Origin: Gari tellinella
Lineage: Eukaryota > Mollusca > Bivalvia > Cardiida > Psammobiidae
Direction: 5' to 3'
Length of the DNA stretch: 64,000 bases
NCBI GenBank assembly: GCA_922989275.2
Contig: OV277858.1
Coordinates: 105,758,794 to 105,822,793, forward strand
Positions within the stretch are counted from its first letter, which is position 1. Every line of letters starts with the position of its first letter. Shown here in pieces: positions 11,170 through 21,484 of the stretch. The position numbers and the translations under genes were made by a program. Under the pieces are notes generated by a model. The model did not search any database. It was not told the DNA's origin and saw only the letters and a program-made list of their open reading frames with translations.

Positions 11170-11392
11170 GAATTAAACTAATTCATACACTGAAGAAAAT
11201 GATTCCAGTTTATACAGTTATGAATGTGCAAAATAAGAAATATATTTCCTATAGCATAGCAGATACATGTAGTAGCTTAAAGTAATGTAGAAATTGCTTT
11301 AAGGCGCATCCTGCTTTACTTTTAACCTACTTTAAGTGGTCATCTGTCTTCAAAACTAGAAACAGGCTATTGGGTAGCGGGATAAGAATATA
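11170..11392. mobile_element. MITE-B7, decayed
   Basis: Retains TTAAAGTAATGTAGAAATT, AAGGCGCATCCTGCTTTAC and the tail TCAAAACTAGAAACAGGCTA; the left hairpin arm is lost. Confidence 0.55.
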
Positions 11393-11479
11393 TGTCTACT
11401 CCAGCTCATTCACCCCTTGAACTTTTAATGGGCAATCCAGTTTCCATTTATAGAGTCTAGTCCAAATTAAGACTGCATG

Positions 11480-13275
11480 TACAGTACTGAACCTTATTAA
11501 ATTAACAATTCTTGCGATTCGATGGCAATTCGCTTGCGATTCGATGGCAATTCGCTTGCGATTCAAAATAGTAACTTTACCCTCGGGTAAGTTTTCTTGA
11601 ATGGTGTATCTCACAAATGTTCGCATATATGCCTCCGTTAATTTTTACGATTCCAGTTTTGTCACAACCGCTTCGGCAAATTCGCGTAAAAATATTCAAG
11701 CGTAGGATTTGGTTTTGGATTCAAGATTCAAGATTCAAAACATTTTATTAAGTAACGTAAACATATACATGTTTCTTTTTACATGATACAATGGATTCAT
11801 TATATAGTATACATGACAATATCATTGTATGGACTCTGTTGTCCGACTAAGTAACTATAGGTGAGTATCTTATACCACTATAATTCTGGAAGATGTGTAA
11901 TACCTGAGGCTGGACGTATCCAAACCACCTCGCTCTTAATTTATATAATCATCTGTGCACATAGTATATGCCTCAGCAGCTACCGATCATTTAGGATGAA
12001 TTGGAATATTAACAGATCATGTGGCTTCACACAGTGACACTGCAAGACAACAGCAACGCAGACAGATCTTACCGGAACTTTCTGCATTACTTTCGTATAA
12101 CAGGGAGTCGTTACTTGATTCAAAAGAAGTGTACTACACTGGCATCGTCCTACAGTGGACGACCACTTGCCGATGTGAGGCCTGCTTTCGGTGTCGCTCC
12201 AGTAGGATCATACCATATTATTGAGACACAACGGAAATAATTTATGGGTGCTACATGTATACAGATCTACCCCTCGACCGCAACCTATCAGAATGAACTA
12301 GGAAATTAAAAGCAACTGCTTAACGCTGATCACTGCAAACACAGAGAGCTCCTACAGAAGCCCTCTGTATTACTTTCGTTCAACAATTTGAAGTCACAAC
12401 TGAAGCATAATTTTATTGTCGCTCAAGAGGGATAGTAATATACATGTAACATAATACTACAGATGTTATACGGTATTACCCCTCAGCAGCGACTATAGTC
12501 GCTCAAGAGGGATATTGTCGTAATTTGAGAATGAGGCGTTTGTAAGTACATGTACATAGGAAAAACAGTGAACAAGAACTGAAATAGAAATGATATACGG
12601 TACTACCCCTCAACAGCGACAAAAGTCGCTCAAGGGGGATAATACAGTAATATAATATATGGATAAGGCGTAAATACGCACATAGGGAAAACAGTTCAAC
12701 ATACGGAACTATAAATGATATACGGTACTACCCCTCAACAGCGACTATAGTCGCTCAAGAGGGATACTGCCGCAATATGAGGATGAGGCGTTAATACATA
12801 CATATGAAAAACAGTTAAACAAGAACAGAAATATGAATGATATACGGTGCCACCCCTCAACAGCGACTATAGTCGCTCAAGAGGGATAATGCTGTATTAT
12901 ATGGACGAGGCGTTAATACGCACACAGGAAAAACAGTTTAACCAAAATTGATATATGAGTGATATACGGTACTACCCCTAAACAGCGACTATAGTCGCTC
13001 AAGAGGGATAATGCCGTAATATATGGACGAGGCGTTAATACGCACATAGGAAAAACAGTTTAACCAAAACTGATATATGAATGATATACGGTACTACCCC
13101 TCAACAGCGACTATAGTCGCTCAAGAGGGATAATGCCGTAATATATGAATGAGGCGTTTATACGGAAAAAACAGTTAAACAAAAACTGAAATATTTTGGA
13201 GCGCCCGATTCGATGGCAATTCGATGGCAATTCGCTTGCGATTATCAATTTAATTTAATAAGGTTCAGTACTGTA
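11480..13275. mobile_element. TA-flanked element carrying a satellite array
   Basis: A 26-bp inverted repeat beginning TACAGTACTGAACCTTATTA closes both ends. Inside each end are repeats of ATTCGATGGCAATTCGC / TTGCGATT (11511-11567 and 13206-13243). TA plus CAGT termini fit a Tc1/mariner-type non-autonomous element. Short frames near 12019-12240 show no known motif. GATTCAAGATTCAAGATTC at 11719-11741 resembles the tail microsatellite of some LINEs in reverse. Confidence 0.7.
12415..13180. repeat. 122-127 bp satellite, about 6 units, palindromic core
   Basis: AGCGACTATAGTCGCTC cores start at 12488, 12615 (variant AAAAG), 12740, 12862, 12984 and 13106. The spacing tightens to exactly 122 in the last units. 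Each core lies within CCCCTCAACAGCGAC..GTCGCTCAAGAGGG, an inverted repeat. Between cores: AATGCCGTAATATATGGACG and AGGCGTTAATACGCACATAG. Confidence 0.9.
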
Positions 13276-13641
13276 CATGTACATGTATTGAGGGTTGTTT
13301 TTCTGCAATACATTGCAAAATGGCAAAAGGTGTGCATTGTAGATCCCGATCAGAGGGATCCTTTAGCAGCCATCACATCTGGTTATACACTGTTTGCATA
13401 GGAAAACGATACCTTTCACATATGCGATTTTGTAAAGGACGACTATACTCGTCACTAGGACTGACCTCAGAGGAAAAAGCATTATCCCTTCCCGTGTCAA
13501 CGAAAGTAAAAGCAATACAAACAAATGTAAAAGTCCAGATTCTTAAAATTCTTTAAAGTCCAAGCGGCAAACACTTTGGAACCTGATCAGACACGGAGTT
13601 ACTCGACGACTGACCGGCCCTTTAACTGTTCGCAACTGATT

Positions 13642-13783
13642 TAACCCTTTCACTCTCAATTACGTCATAAAGCGCATTTGCAAACAGTTTTGATCCTGAT
13701 CTGACGCAGCGTAACGCGGCGTCGGATCAGGATCAAAACTGTTTGCCACTTGTTTTGAAATGACGTCGGTTACACTGTCTTAA
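13642..13783. mobile_element. MITE-B8, short TTAA element
   Basis: Starts TTTAACCCTTTCACTCTCAA, ends at TTAA 13780-13783, and has TTACGTCA / TGACGTCGG as inner inverted repeats. The hairpin 13680-13744 (CAAACAGTTTTGATCCTGAT ... apex GCGTAACGC) is almost perfect and fills half the element. It shares its right TTAA with the next element. Confidence 0.7.
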
Positions 13784-14029
13784 CCCTTTGAACCCTAGTC
13801 CCGCATATTGGCGTCCTTTGCAAACAGTGAACCTGTAAATAGTACACTGGTCCTATGCAAACAGTGAAGACCCAGATCAGAGGGCTCCTAAGGAGCCCTC
13901 TGATCAGGGTCCTCACTGTTTGTCATAATGCCAAACATTGACAAAAACAACCCTTAAAAGTCAGAAATGGACTAGACTTAAACGGAAACTGGAATTGTCC
14001 ATTTTAAGTTTCAGGGAGGAAAGAGTTAA
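13780..14029 (+). mobile_element. MITE-B6, TTAA-flanked, complete
   Basis: TTAACCCTTTGAACCCTAGT at the left and TTTCAGGGAGGAAAGAGTTAA at the right. The hairpin 13857-13923 has arms GCAAACAGTGAAGACCC / GGGTCCTCACTGTTTG and apex GGGCTCCTAAGGAGCCC. A duplicated arm remnant (GCAAACAGTGAACC) precedes it. Confidence 0.78.
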
Positions 14030-14160
14030 ATCTAACTTTGGAACGATTTTGCAGACAACAATATTGAAGCAGATGACAATATGGCGGTGAAGGGGGTTAA
14101 ACCTCACGATTAATTTGATCATGAAAGGGTTAACACAAGGACATTTATTGTGATAAAGTG

Positions 14161-14377
14161 TAGTGAAAAAAACGTTAATCCTCCACGTTTAATCGAGTAC
14201 GAAACGCAAACGAATAACAGTTAAATATAAATAAAAGACAACTAATCGACAAATCTGGCTATTTGTTTTAATCTGAGTTACCTGGCGTCCGATCTTGTTC
14301 CACAGTGTTTGCACGGAAAATAATAATTTTAGCGTTAACGCATTTATTAGAGCAGAATAATGTCCTCCCCTACAGTA
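14161..14377 (+). mobile_element. MITE-A, forward, decayed
   Basis: Left end TAGTGAAAAAAACGTTAATC. The left arm of the hairpin is missing; CCTGGCGTCCGATCTTGTTC remains. Confidence 0.75.
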
Positions 14378-14427
14378 TATACAAATCAATACAAGCAAAA
14401 CATGTCTTGACACCGAAGTTAGAACAT

Positions 14428-14656
14428 TTAACCAATTACTCCATTGATACGTCTTTTCGCACCTAATAAGCTATTCCTCCTCTGCTGAAAATAGTTCTAC
14501 AATTTACAGTCATGAAATGCACCATAGCAAATGGTAGTTTAAAGCAAGCTGAAAGTAAAGCAGGATTCGCGTATGTGCATTCTACTTAAAGTTCAATCTG
14601 CTTTAAGTGGTCACCGGTTTTAAAAGCTAGTAACAAGTTATGTGGTAATGGGCTAA
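14428..14656 (+). mobile_element. MITE-B7, TTAA-flanked
   Basis: Starts TTAACCAATTACTCCATTGA and ends TGTGGTAATGGGCTAA. The hairpin about 14531-14607 (TTTAAAGCAAGCTGAAAGTA ... CTGCTTTAAGTGG) is partly decayed. Confidence 0.7.
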
Positions 14657-14822
14657 AAAATGTCAGATGCTATATATTACGAAATCATATCAATTATTGA
14701 TTTTAATTTATTTGTCTAAATTGCCAGCACAAAGAAAGAAGACACTTTATAAAAGTCTCAAGATTCGAAATCTGGTCTCAGCTGCAAAATAAAACTAGCG
14801 CATAATTTCACTTATTTACATG

Positions 14823-15019
14823 TACAGTCGAACTTCGCTATCTTGAACTCGCTTAACTCAAACTATCCGATATTTCGAATCATAAATTTGCCTTATTTCA
14901 AGGCCGGTTTAGGTTAACATACCCGTGTTTCAAAGCTAAAACGCGGTTTATCCGCGTTTTAACTTTGGAATACGGTTATGTTCGACATAACCGTGTCGAG
15001 ATATCGAATTTCGACTGTA
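14823..15019. mobile_element. MITE-D, complete
   Basis: TA-flanked ends TACAGTCGAACTTCGCTATC and GATATCGAATTTCGACTGTA. The centre has its own hairpin around AAAACGCGGTTTATCCGCGT. This end sequence is typical of a widespread mariner-type MITE in invertebrates. Confidence 0.8.
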
Positions 15020-15267
15020 TTTCGTAGGTATAACCCTAACCCCTTCACTGCCTTGTCCCGAGTTAGATGATTATTTGCAAATAATTGTGTGGGTCCTGAG
15101 CAGGCGCCGCTTATTGCTGTTACAGATCAGGATCAAAACAGTTTAACGCTAAATTTTAAATGTCTTGAGACCAAACACCTAAGTTTTAATTTGATAAAGA
15201 CATGCGAAAAATGTTTAACATTGATGAAGTCATGACAGTGAAAGGGGAAAACGCAGACAGTGCAAGT

Positions 15268-15677
15268 TACAGTGGAGAAGGCGTTATTCTTTCCAGTGTA
15301 ACCCATTTTACGCCCAGTGGTTTCTTCCATGTTTATATATTGGATTGTATGCCTGGTCAAAATTTTCATTTTCGTTTTGTTTTAATTTGAAATTCATATC
15401 AGCAAACAGTGTAGACTCTGATCACACGCCGCACAATGCGGCGTCTGATCAGAGTCTACACTGTTTGCCTATGTCCCGTATATTGGATCGTGGGCACAAA
15501 TGGGTTAAACGCAAAGGAAAGGCAAAGGAAGCGCAATAAAATAGAGAAAATGACAACTTTTGGACAATTTTGAATGTGCGCTTTAATCTGAATGACCTAC
15601 TGTTTGGAGCCTGACCGGACGTCGGACATACATTGTGTAACAGTTTAAGTGGGAAATAAAACGTCTTTTCCACTGTT
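15268..15677 (+). mobile_element. MITE-A, forward, interrupted by MITE-B2
   Basis: The left part 15268-15297 stops within TTCTTTCC and the element resumes at 15509 (AACGCAAAGG). The break falls exactly at the TTAA of the GTTTAAACG motif. The hairpin right half is lost. Confidence 0.82.
15298..15508. mobile_element. MITE-B2, nested in MITE-A
   Basis: Ends GTAACCCATTTTACGCCC (left TTAA mutated to GTAA) and GGGCACAAATGGGTTAA. Perfect hairpin about 15402-15468: GCAAACAGTGTAGACTCTGA, apex GCACAATGC. Confidence 0.82.
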
Positions 15678-15772
15678 CGCCAAGTGTACATGTATCTTTG
15701 CAGGTACATTGTTTGTAATGTACGTGTATATACGTCACTACAGCGTTTAATGTCAATGATTTGTCACTGAAC

Positions 15773-16023
15773 TACAGTGGAGAATACCTTATTCTTTCCC
15801 GTTTCAACGCAAACGAAACGCAAACGCATTACGCTAAAAGGTAGACAATGTCATGTTTTAGATATTTTTTACAACTCAGTTTGTTCTGAGTGGCAAACAT
15901 TTTGTAGCCTGATCAGCCGCCGGGTCACCCGGCGTCTGATCTGGCTCCAATCTGTTTGCGATGGAAGTCAGAGATTTAGCTTAAACTCGTTTATTGGGGA
16001 AGAATAACGTTTTCTCCACTGTA
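15773..16023 (+). mobile_element. MITE-A, forward, complete
   Basis: Hairpin with several substitutions (CAAACATTTTGTAGCCTG). Its right end lies 23 bp from the GST-B stop codon, so it is probably transcribed in the 3' UTR. Confidence 0.9.
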
Positions 16024-16045
16024 TTTTATCAATCAAAAGCTATAT

Positions 16046-17997
16046 TTAAGCTATGAAATCCTCCATTGTTTTAGGAGATGGATTTTCTCGCCAGTGTGGC
16101 GGCCAGGATTCTTGAACTGTTGACCTTGTACAAATGTTATCATAATATCTCTGTAAGTTTGTGTTTGTCTCGAACTTTGCCCCCAGCCTTACTAGCAAAG
16201 CCAAATACGGGAAGAACATCACGTCCGCCATTGAGAAACTACTTCCGGCTAGATACTCAGCGCCCTCTAGGTAGCCGTTCCAAAGCTTCAGCTCGGATTT
16301 GGCAGCTTCAAAGTGTTCTGTGTTCCATTCTTCCTTCTTTGTGAAGAATAATCTTTTATATGCAATAGAATTGATAATTTTCGACATGACGGTTTCACAT
16401 TCGAACATTCTTTGGAACATTTTGCTTTGAGCTGCTTTATCATTTGGAATGAGTCGGTTTTTATCGTTGCTGTAGTTGTTCTCAAGGTACATGCAAATGG
16501 CACCAGATTCACTCACGACACTGTTTCCGTCTTTAAACACAGGGACCTGACAAATATAAACAAGTTACAGTGGAGAAAACGTGATTCTTTCCCGTTTAAA
16601 CGCAAACGAAACGCAAACGCACATCAATAAAATGTAGAAAATGTCAGTTTTTAGAAATTTCTAAAACTTAATTTTAATCTGAGTTTTAAACAGTTTGGAG
16701 CCTGATCAGACGCCGGGTTACCCAAACTGTTTACAATGGGAATACTAGTTTTAGCGTAAACGCGTTTATTGGGAAAGAATAACGTTTTCTCCGTAGTAAC
16801 ATGAAATATTCGGATAATGATCATAATACAGAATGGTTCGTCACTATAGATTACAATATCACAAGACACATTTTGATAGATCATCATTCCTCCATTATTA
16901 ACAAATACAAAATACAGTCGAAACTCGATAATGTGAACTCAGATGTATACACGTACTGTGTCGAACTGTCGGTATTTCAGAGTTAAAACGTTTAAGTCAC
17001 ATTTTAACTTTGAAATACATGTACATGTACGGGAAGGTTCGTCTAAAGTGATAACGAGCTACATGTACAAATGTACATGTATCGATACCCAAGTTTTGAT
17101 GTTAGGGTAAGTTCGAAGTATCGACTGTAATTTGCTTGTGATTTGGAAGATAAAATCTCAAAACTTACATTCAATATAACTTGTATAAATACTTAAACAG
17201 TTGGTTTACGAAAAGGTTTTGCCGAGAGCTTCACTAGGTTGTATACTTTCTCTTTCAAATTTGAACCAAAGACGACAATTGACGTCATTTTATCTCAATC
17301 TTTTGAAAAACGATCCTGGGTTATTATTGGTACAATGTCCATAATTATTTTGTTTCAAAAAAGCAGTTACAAAACTTGTAGCAGACTTTATTCTGTCCCT
17401 ATTAAACGCAAACGAAACGCAAACGCAATTCTCTGCAATGTAGAGAATGACAACTTTTGTGAGTTTTTTAAATGTCTGACTATTTACATGTAATTTAATC
17501 TCAGTGGCGAACAGTTTGATCTGGTTCACATTGTGTGCAATGGAAATAATAGTTTTAGCGTAAACTGTAAGCAAGTAGAGCGGAGAAAACGTTATTCATT
17601 CCCAATAAACGCGTTTACTATAAAACTATTATTTCCTTTGCAAAAAGTTTGGAGCCAGATCAGACGCCGGGTAATCCAAACTGTTTGCCATCAAACTTGT
17701 CCAAAATTTGTTCTTTTCTACGTTTTAGTGCTTTGCGTTTTCGTTTCATTTGCGTTTAAACGGGAAAGAATAACGTTTTCTCCACTGTACGTGACCAAAA
17801 CCATCAACGCTTACCTGTCCACGGGGATTAATCTTCATGACTTCCTCGCCCTTGTGTTCCATTTTGTAAAAGGAGAGAACCTTATTCGGAAGTCCCTTTA
17901 ACAGACCCTTCTCAGCCAGTACTATCATTGCACGCCAGCTGGGCATGGAACCAGATCCCCAGTATAGGAACATCTTGCTAGTATCCATTGTCGACAT
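16046..17997 (-). CDS. GST-B: rho-class-like glutathione S-transferase, two exons
   Basis: Exon 1 is 17815-17997 (61 codons) and exon 2 is 16046-16546 (166 codons plus TAA), 227 residues in all. The donor CAG|GTAAGC and acceptor TTTGTCAG|GTC are phase 0. The start MSTMDTSKMFLYW is chosen because GST-C has the same MSTMD start; a second Met at residue 4 is a possible alternative. GSGSMPSW lies at residues 15-22, cis-proline VPVF at 62-65, and the gamma-glutamyl motif reads SESGAI (73-78) where the other four copies have NES. The N-capping box SMAD is at about 166-169, then WPPHW and the C-terminus TMEDFIA. It pairs with GST-C as a recent duplicate. The stop codon lies only about 23 bp from MITE-A 15773-16023, so the 3' UTR probably runs into that element. 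The intron ends hold MITE-A copies 19 bp from the acceptor and 25 bp from the donor. Role: cytosolic glutathione conjugation, by family. Confidence 0.88.
16566..16798 (+). mobile_element. MITE-A, forward, one hairpin arm lost, in GST-B intron
   Basis: Begins 19 bp from the acceptor. The hairpin reads CGCCGGGTTACCCAAACTG, so about 19 bp of the right arm have been deleted across a CC microhomology. Confidence 0.9.
16913..17129. mobile_element. MITE-D, in GST-B intron
   Basis: TACAGTCGAAACTCGATAAT and GTTCGAAGTATCGACTGTA ends. The centre keeps TTTCAGAGTTAAAACGTTTA..TTTTAACTTTGAAATACA as a weak hairpin. Confidence 0.75.
17385..17570 (+). mobile_element. MITE-A, forward, decayed
   Basis: ATTAAACGCAAACGAAACGC and AATGTAGAGAATGACAACTT are clear. 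The hairpin is reduced to AACAGTTTGATCTGGTTCAC; both outer ends are eroded. Confidence 0.75.
17576..17789 (-). mobile_element. MITE-A, reverse, one hairpin arm lost, in GST-B intron
   Basis: The right end lies 25 bp from the exon 1 donor. Hairpin CGCCGGGTAATCCAAACTGT lacks the stem half, much like 16566-16798. Confidence 0.9.
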
Positions 17998-18179
17998 GGT
18001 GCTGTTAGAAAATGTTCACCTCCTCCCCAACAATGAAAACCTTCCGGTTCTGTATAGGTCCTGATATACAGCGACAAAGACGTTTATTCCTACATGTTTA
18101 AATAACGACTCAAAATGAATTCCAGAGCATGGAAACATTTAAATGAATAAAATAACAGGTTCTAGCAAATATCGACGTT

Positions 18180-18339
18180 TGATTGAAATCTGAGTGGTAA
18201 ACAGTATGGCGCCTGATCAGACGCCGAGTACATTGTATCTCGGCGTCTGGTCAGGCTCCAAGCTGTTTGCAATTGGCAAAAGTGTTTTTTAAAAGCACAA
18301 GCGCGTTTATGGGAAAGACTAACGTCGTTACTGCAGTAT
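18180..18339 (+). mobile_element. MITE-A, forward, right two thirds
   Basis: The hairpin has a longer apex (GAGTACATTGTATCTC) and a matched stem base. Right end CGTCGTTACTGCAGTA. Confidence 0.7.
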
Positions 18340-18383
18340 GTGCGCACTGTGAGTGAATGTTACATGGAATTTCGATAACACCC

Positions 18384-18626
18384 TAAAATCGTTATTCTTT
18401 CCCGTATAAACGCAAACGAAACGCAATCGCATTGCATTAAAATGGGTATAATGACAACTTTTTGACAATTTTGACAATTCATATAAAACCTAGTGGCAAA
18501 CGGTTTGGAACCTGATCAGACGCCGTGTTACCCGGCGTCAGATCTTGCTCCCAACTTTTTGCATTGGCAATACTAGATTTAGCGCAAACGCGTTGACTGG
18601 GAAAGAATAACGTATTCTCCACTATA
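18384..18626 (+). mobile_element. MITE-A, forward
   Basis: Left end eroded to TAAAATCGTTATTCTTTC. The hairpin right arm has decayed to CTTGCTCCCAACTTTTTG. Right end CTCCACTATA. Confidence 0.85.
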
Positions 18627-18773
18627 ACCTTGAGATAAACCACATACAGCCCGGGGAATGTTATTTTAACCCATTTAACAAATTCACCGCAAATTAATCC
18701 ACTGCATTTATCCCTCCCTACAGTACTAGTAGCGTTATTACAATGTAACAACCGTTTGCACGATGCTAAATGC

Positions 18774-18942
18774 ACACGGAATGCAATATAATGCAGGACA
18801 TGTCATCTTCTTGAACATATGAAGGATACACGTATATGACAATTGTTTGGAATCTAATTAGACGCCGGGTTACCAAGTGTCCGATCTAGCTCCAAACTGT
18901 TTGCATCGTACATAATTGGCCAAGCCCACACTGCTCCACTGT
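18774..18942 (+). mobile_element. MITE-A fragment, highly decayed
   Basis: CGGAATGCAATATAATGC, TTAGACGCCGGGTTACC, TCCAAACTGTTTGCATCG and CTGCTCCACTGTA keep the order of the element. Confidence 0.6.
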
Positions 18943-19257
18943 ATCTTCCGTATTAGTACTATTTATATTTATATTCTACTATTATTCCAATCTCACTGCA
19001 GAAATAGCCACACGAGTGTCAAAACATTCATTTTGATCAAACACCAAGATGTAAGATCTTGATCGAAACTGTTTGACCCTCTTTTCGATCGTTCATTTGT
19101 CAAGAAGTCTAATAACTGATGTCGATAAATATAAGTTAACGATAGCTTTAAGCAGACGATAGTTCAACAGTAAACATGTTAAGGAGTAGAGTGCCCTAAA
19201 AGTTCACCCTGTCGTTCATTCAATACAATATCGGCTGCTAAAAGTTTGTCGTCTGCC

Positions 19258-19482
19258 TTAACCCCTTCACGGCCGTGACGTCATCAATTTTAAACAATTG
19301 TCGTCTGCTTTTATTTTCCAAAGTTAATTTTTAGGTTTTTTGAATTAAGAAATATTGAAATGAGTATCAAACAGTTTGGATTCTGATCAGACGCCGCGTT
19401 ACGCGGCGTCTGATCAGAATCCAAACTGTTTGTACATTTGTAAATAACCACTGTGCTGGGGGTAAGGCAGTGAAGGGGTTAA
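19258..19482 (+). mobile_element. MITE-B1, TTAA-flanked, complete
   Basis: TTAACCCCTTCACGGCC and GGCAGTGAAGGGGTTAA ends with intact TTAA on both sides. The hairpin 19370-19434 is essentially perfect, apex GCGTTACGC. A CRE-like TGACGTCA lies near the left end. Confidence 0.85.
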
Positions 19483-19495
19483 AGTTGATGGCCTC

Positions 19496-19651
19496 TAATG
19501 AGATCAAACCAAATTCGCTACTCTATGTACAGCGATCGTCCTTTTTCGTCAACTGACAGCCCGTTCTGAATCATGTTTAACATGGTTCGGAACGGACAGA
19601 CAGTTGAGGAAAATGGCCAATCGCTGTACTTGGCCCGATCTCATTATGGGT
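19496..19651. mobile_element. Fold-back element
   Basis: The 101-bp core 19528-19628 is almost entirely one inverted repeat (TACAGCGATCG ... CAATCGCTGTA, apex CATGTTTAACATG). Outside it TAATGAGATC and GATCTCATTA form an outer pair. Confidence 0.7.
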
Positions 19652-19817
19652 ATGCGACCTTAAAAGTAAAAAAAAACTTAATATCAAAAAAATTACAGAC
19701 GACACATTTAGCAGACAGGTATGATATACATTAGCAACCGTACCGATAGGAGTTATGCAACAACCTTAGGCACGACTTGATAAATACACATGTAGATCTA
19801 TATGTATACTCTTTGGA

Positions 19818-19862
19818 GTTACTTGGCGTCTGATCAGGATCCAAACTGTTTGACACTCGTGT
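19818..19862. repeat. Orphan half hairpin
   Basis: TACTTGGCGTCTGATCAGGA followed by TCCAAACTGTTTGACAC is one arm of the B1-type hairpin with no left arm. Confidence 0.6.
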
Positions 19863-19994
19863 CGACATTGCTTCTATCAAGAAACTTAGAATCTAAGTTT
19901 TGATACATGTAAATATGATAAGCAGACGACGGATCATAAGAAGGCTAAATGAAATTAATGTAAGGAGACCTAGATATTCACCCTTTACTCTTGC

Positions 19995-20245
19995 TACAGT
20001 GGAGACAATGTTATTCTTTCCCGTTTAAACGCAAACGAAACGCAAACGCATAACGCTAAAATGTAGAAAATTACCACTTTTGGTCAATTCTGACTATTCA
20101 TTTTAATCTGAGCGGCAAATATTTTGGAGCCGGATCAGACGCCGGGTAACCCGGCGTCTGATCTGGCTCCAAACTGTTTGCATTGGAAATCGCAGTTTTA
20201 GCGTAAACGCGTTTATTGGGAAAGAATAACGTTTTTTCCACTGTA
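19995..20245 (+). mobile_element. MITE-A, forward, complete
   Basis: Near-consensus copy with TAACGC before AAAATGTAG and a hairpin with left arm GCAAATATTTTGGAGCCGG. Confidence 0.92.
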
Positions 20246-20271
20246 ACCATTTCATGATCAAGATTATCGTG

Positions 20272-20514
20272 AGGTTTCTACCCCTACAACGTTTCATTGT
20301 CGTCTGCTTCAATTTTGTTGTCTGCAATGTCGTTTCAAGGTTTAAAAATAAGGCAGTATGACAGAAGAAATCTCAAAGCGAGTGTCAAACAGTTTGGATC
20401 TTGATCAGACGCCGCATTAAAGCGGCGCCAGATCAGGATCCAAACTGTATTCAAACACGCTTTCAATTATTATTAATTATTATTATTATTATTATTGAGA
20501 GCGAAAGCGTTAAA
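20272..20514 (+). mobile_element. MITE-B1 relative
   Basis: CTACCCCTACAACGTTTCATTGTCGTCTGC start type and GAAAGCGTTAAAG end. Hairpin about 20386-20450 (TCAAACAGTTTGGATCTTGA, apex GCATTAAAGC). An (ATT)n run at 20468-20505 has expanded inside it. Confidence 0.6.
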
Positions 20515-20529
20515 GTCTCATACCTGCAA

Positions 20530-20782
20530 TAAACAGCGGAGACTGACACGTTATTCTAACGTTTAAACGCAAACGAAACACAAACGGATTGCAATAAATT
20601 TACAAAAAATGACAGTTCTTTGATAATTTCCGGAATGCTCATTTTAATCTGGATGGCAAACAGTTTGTAGCTGAGTAGATGTCGGGTAACCCGTCGTCTG
20701 AACTTGCTCCAAATGGTTTTCAATGGGAAAATAGAATTATCGTAAAATCGTTTATTGGGAAAGAATAACGTTTTCTCTATTA
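20530..20782 (+). mobile_element. MITE-A, forward, diverged
   Basis: TAAACAGCGGAGACTGACAC start and GTTTTCTCTATTA end. The hairpin has lost the left GATCAG part (GTAGCTGAGTAGATGTCGGG). Confidence 0.78.
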
Positions 20783-21004
20783 CATGTACACTTCTCTATA
20801 AATAGCCAGTAGTGCGATTTAAACTGTTAAAGCTCTGACTATTTATAAGTTTTTGCACCTGCCTTTTTTCACACCGAAATATGGACATTTATCGGCAATA
20901 AACCAGGATTAAAATCCTTTTTACAACATTGGTATAAAATGACGTCAATTGTCGTCTTTGGTTCACACTGAAAAGAGGTGGCCCTAATTTTCACTCTTTA
21001 ATCA

Positions 21005-21200
21005 TACATTGAGGAAAACGTTATTCTTCCCCAAATAAACGTGTAACACGGTGTCTAATATGGTTCCAAATTGTTTGCCATTCAGATGAAGATAAACATT
21101 GAGAATTGTTAAATAGTTGCCATGTTCTACATTTTTATTGCAGTGCGTTTTCATTTCGTTTCGCGTTTAAACGGGAAAGAATAACGTCTTCTCCACTTTA
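21005..21200 (-). mobile_element. MITE-A, reverse, left hairpin arm lost
   Basis: TACATTGAGGAAAACGTTAT start. After AATAAACGTGTAACACGG the copy goes straight into the right arm. Right end CTCCACTTTA. Confidence 0.82.
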
Positions 21201-21484
21201 ATGGTTACAGGGATAATCAATTCCTATGTATTGATATGAAAAATATACCACGAGAATGGGTTGTTATCTGTAACGAGTCAGTAGGACGAGTTTTTTTTAA
21301 CCAGATAACAACCCAATCGAGTGATATATTCTTATATTCATCCAAAGGAATTGATTCTATTTTTACATGTAAGATATAATTTAATGCTGTTTTTACAGAG
21401 AAAAGACACAAAATTAATTGTTTACACGCGACGTCACAATATATACTGTGACGTGGCGTCCAAAAATGACATCGTCACTGCAAA

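Larger units (their letters stand above)
11405..13480 (-). mobile_element. MITE-B6 split by a TA-flanked element
   Basis: The segment 11405-11479 (TTCACCCCTTGAAC, TAATGGGCAATCCAG, GTCTAGTCCAAATTAA) resumes at 13276 (GAGGGTTGTTTTTCTGCAA, ACATTGCAAAATGGCAAA, then GATCCCGATCAGAGGGATCC). Together they give the order seen in other B6 copies, so the 1.8 kb between is a later insertion. Confidence 0.6.

Noticed and set aside
12415..13180. Regular repeats with palindromic core, superficially like a CRISPR array
   Set aside because: The whole 122-bp unit is repeated, including the supposed spacers, and the host is eukaryotic; this is a satellite.
20103..20327. Open frames with the peptide theme RYSFPINAFTLKLLF..QTVWSQIRRRVTRRLIR, also at 32955, 38784, 42116 and 56899
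   Set aside because: They are translations of MITE-A. The same DNA is read in several frames and both strands, with stops and frameshifts at random places, so no conserved protein is implied.
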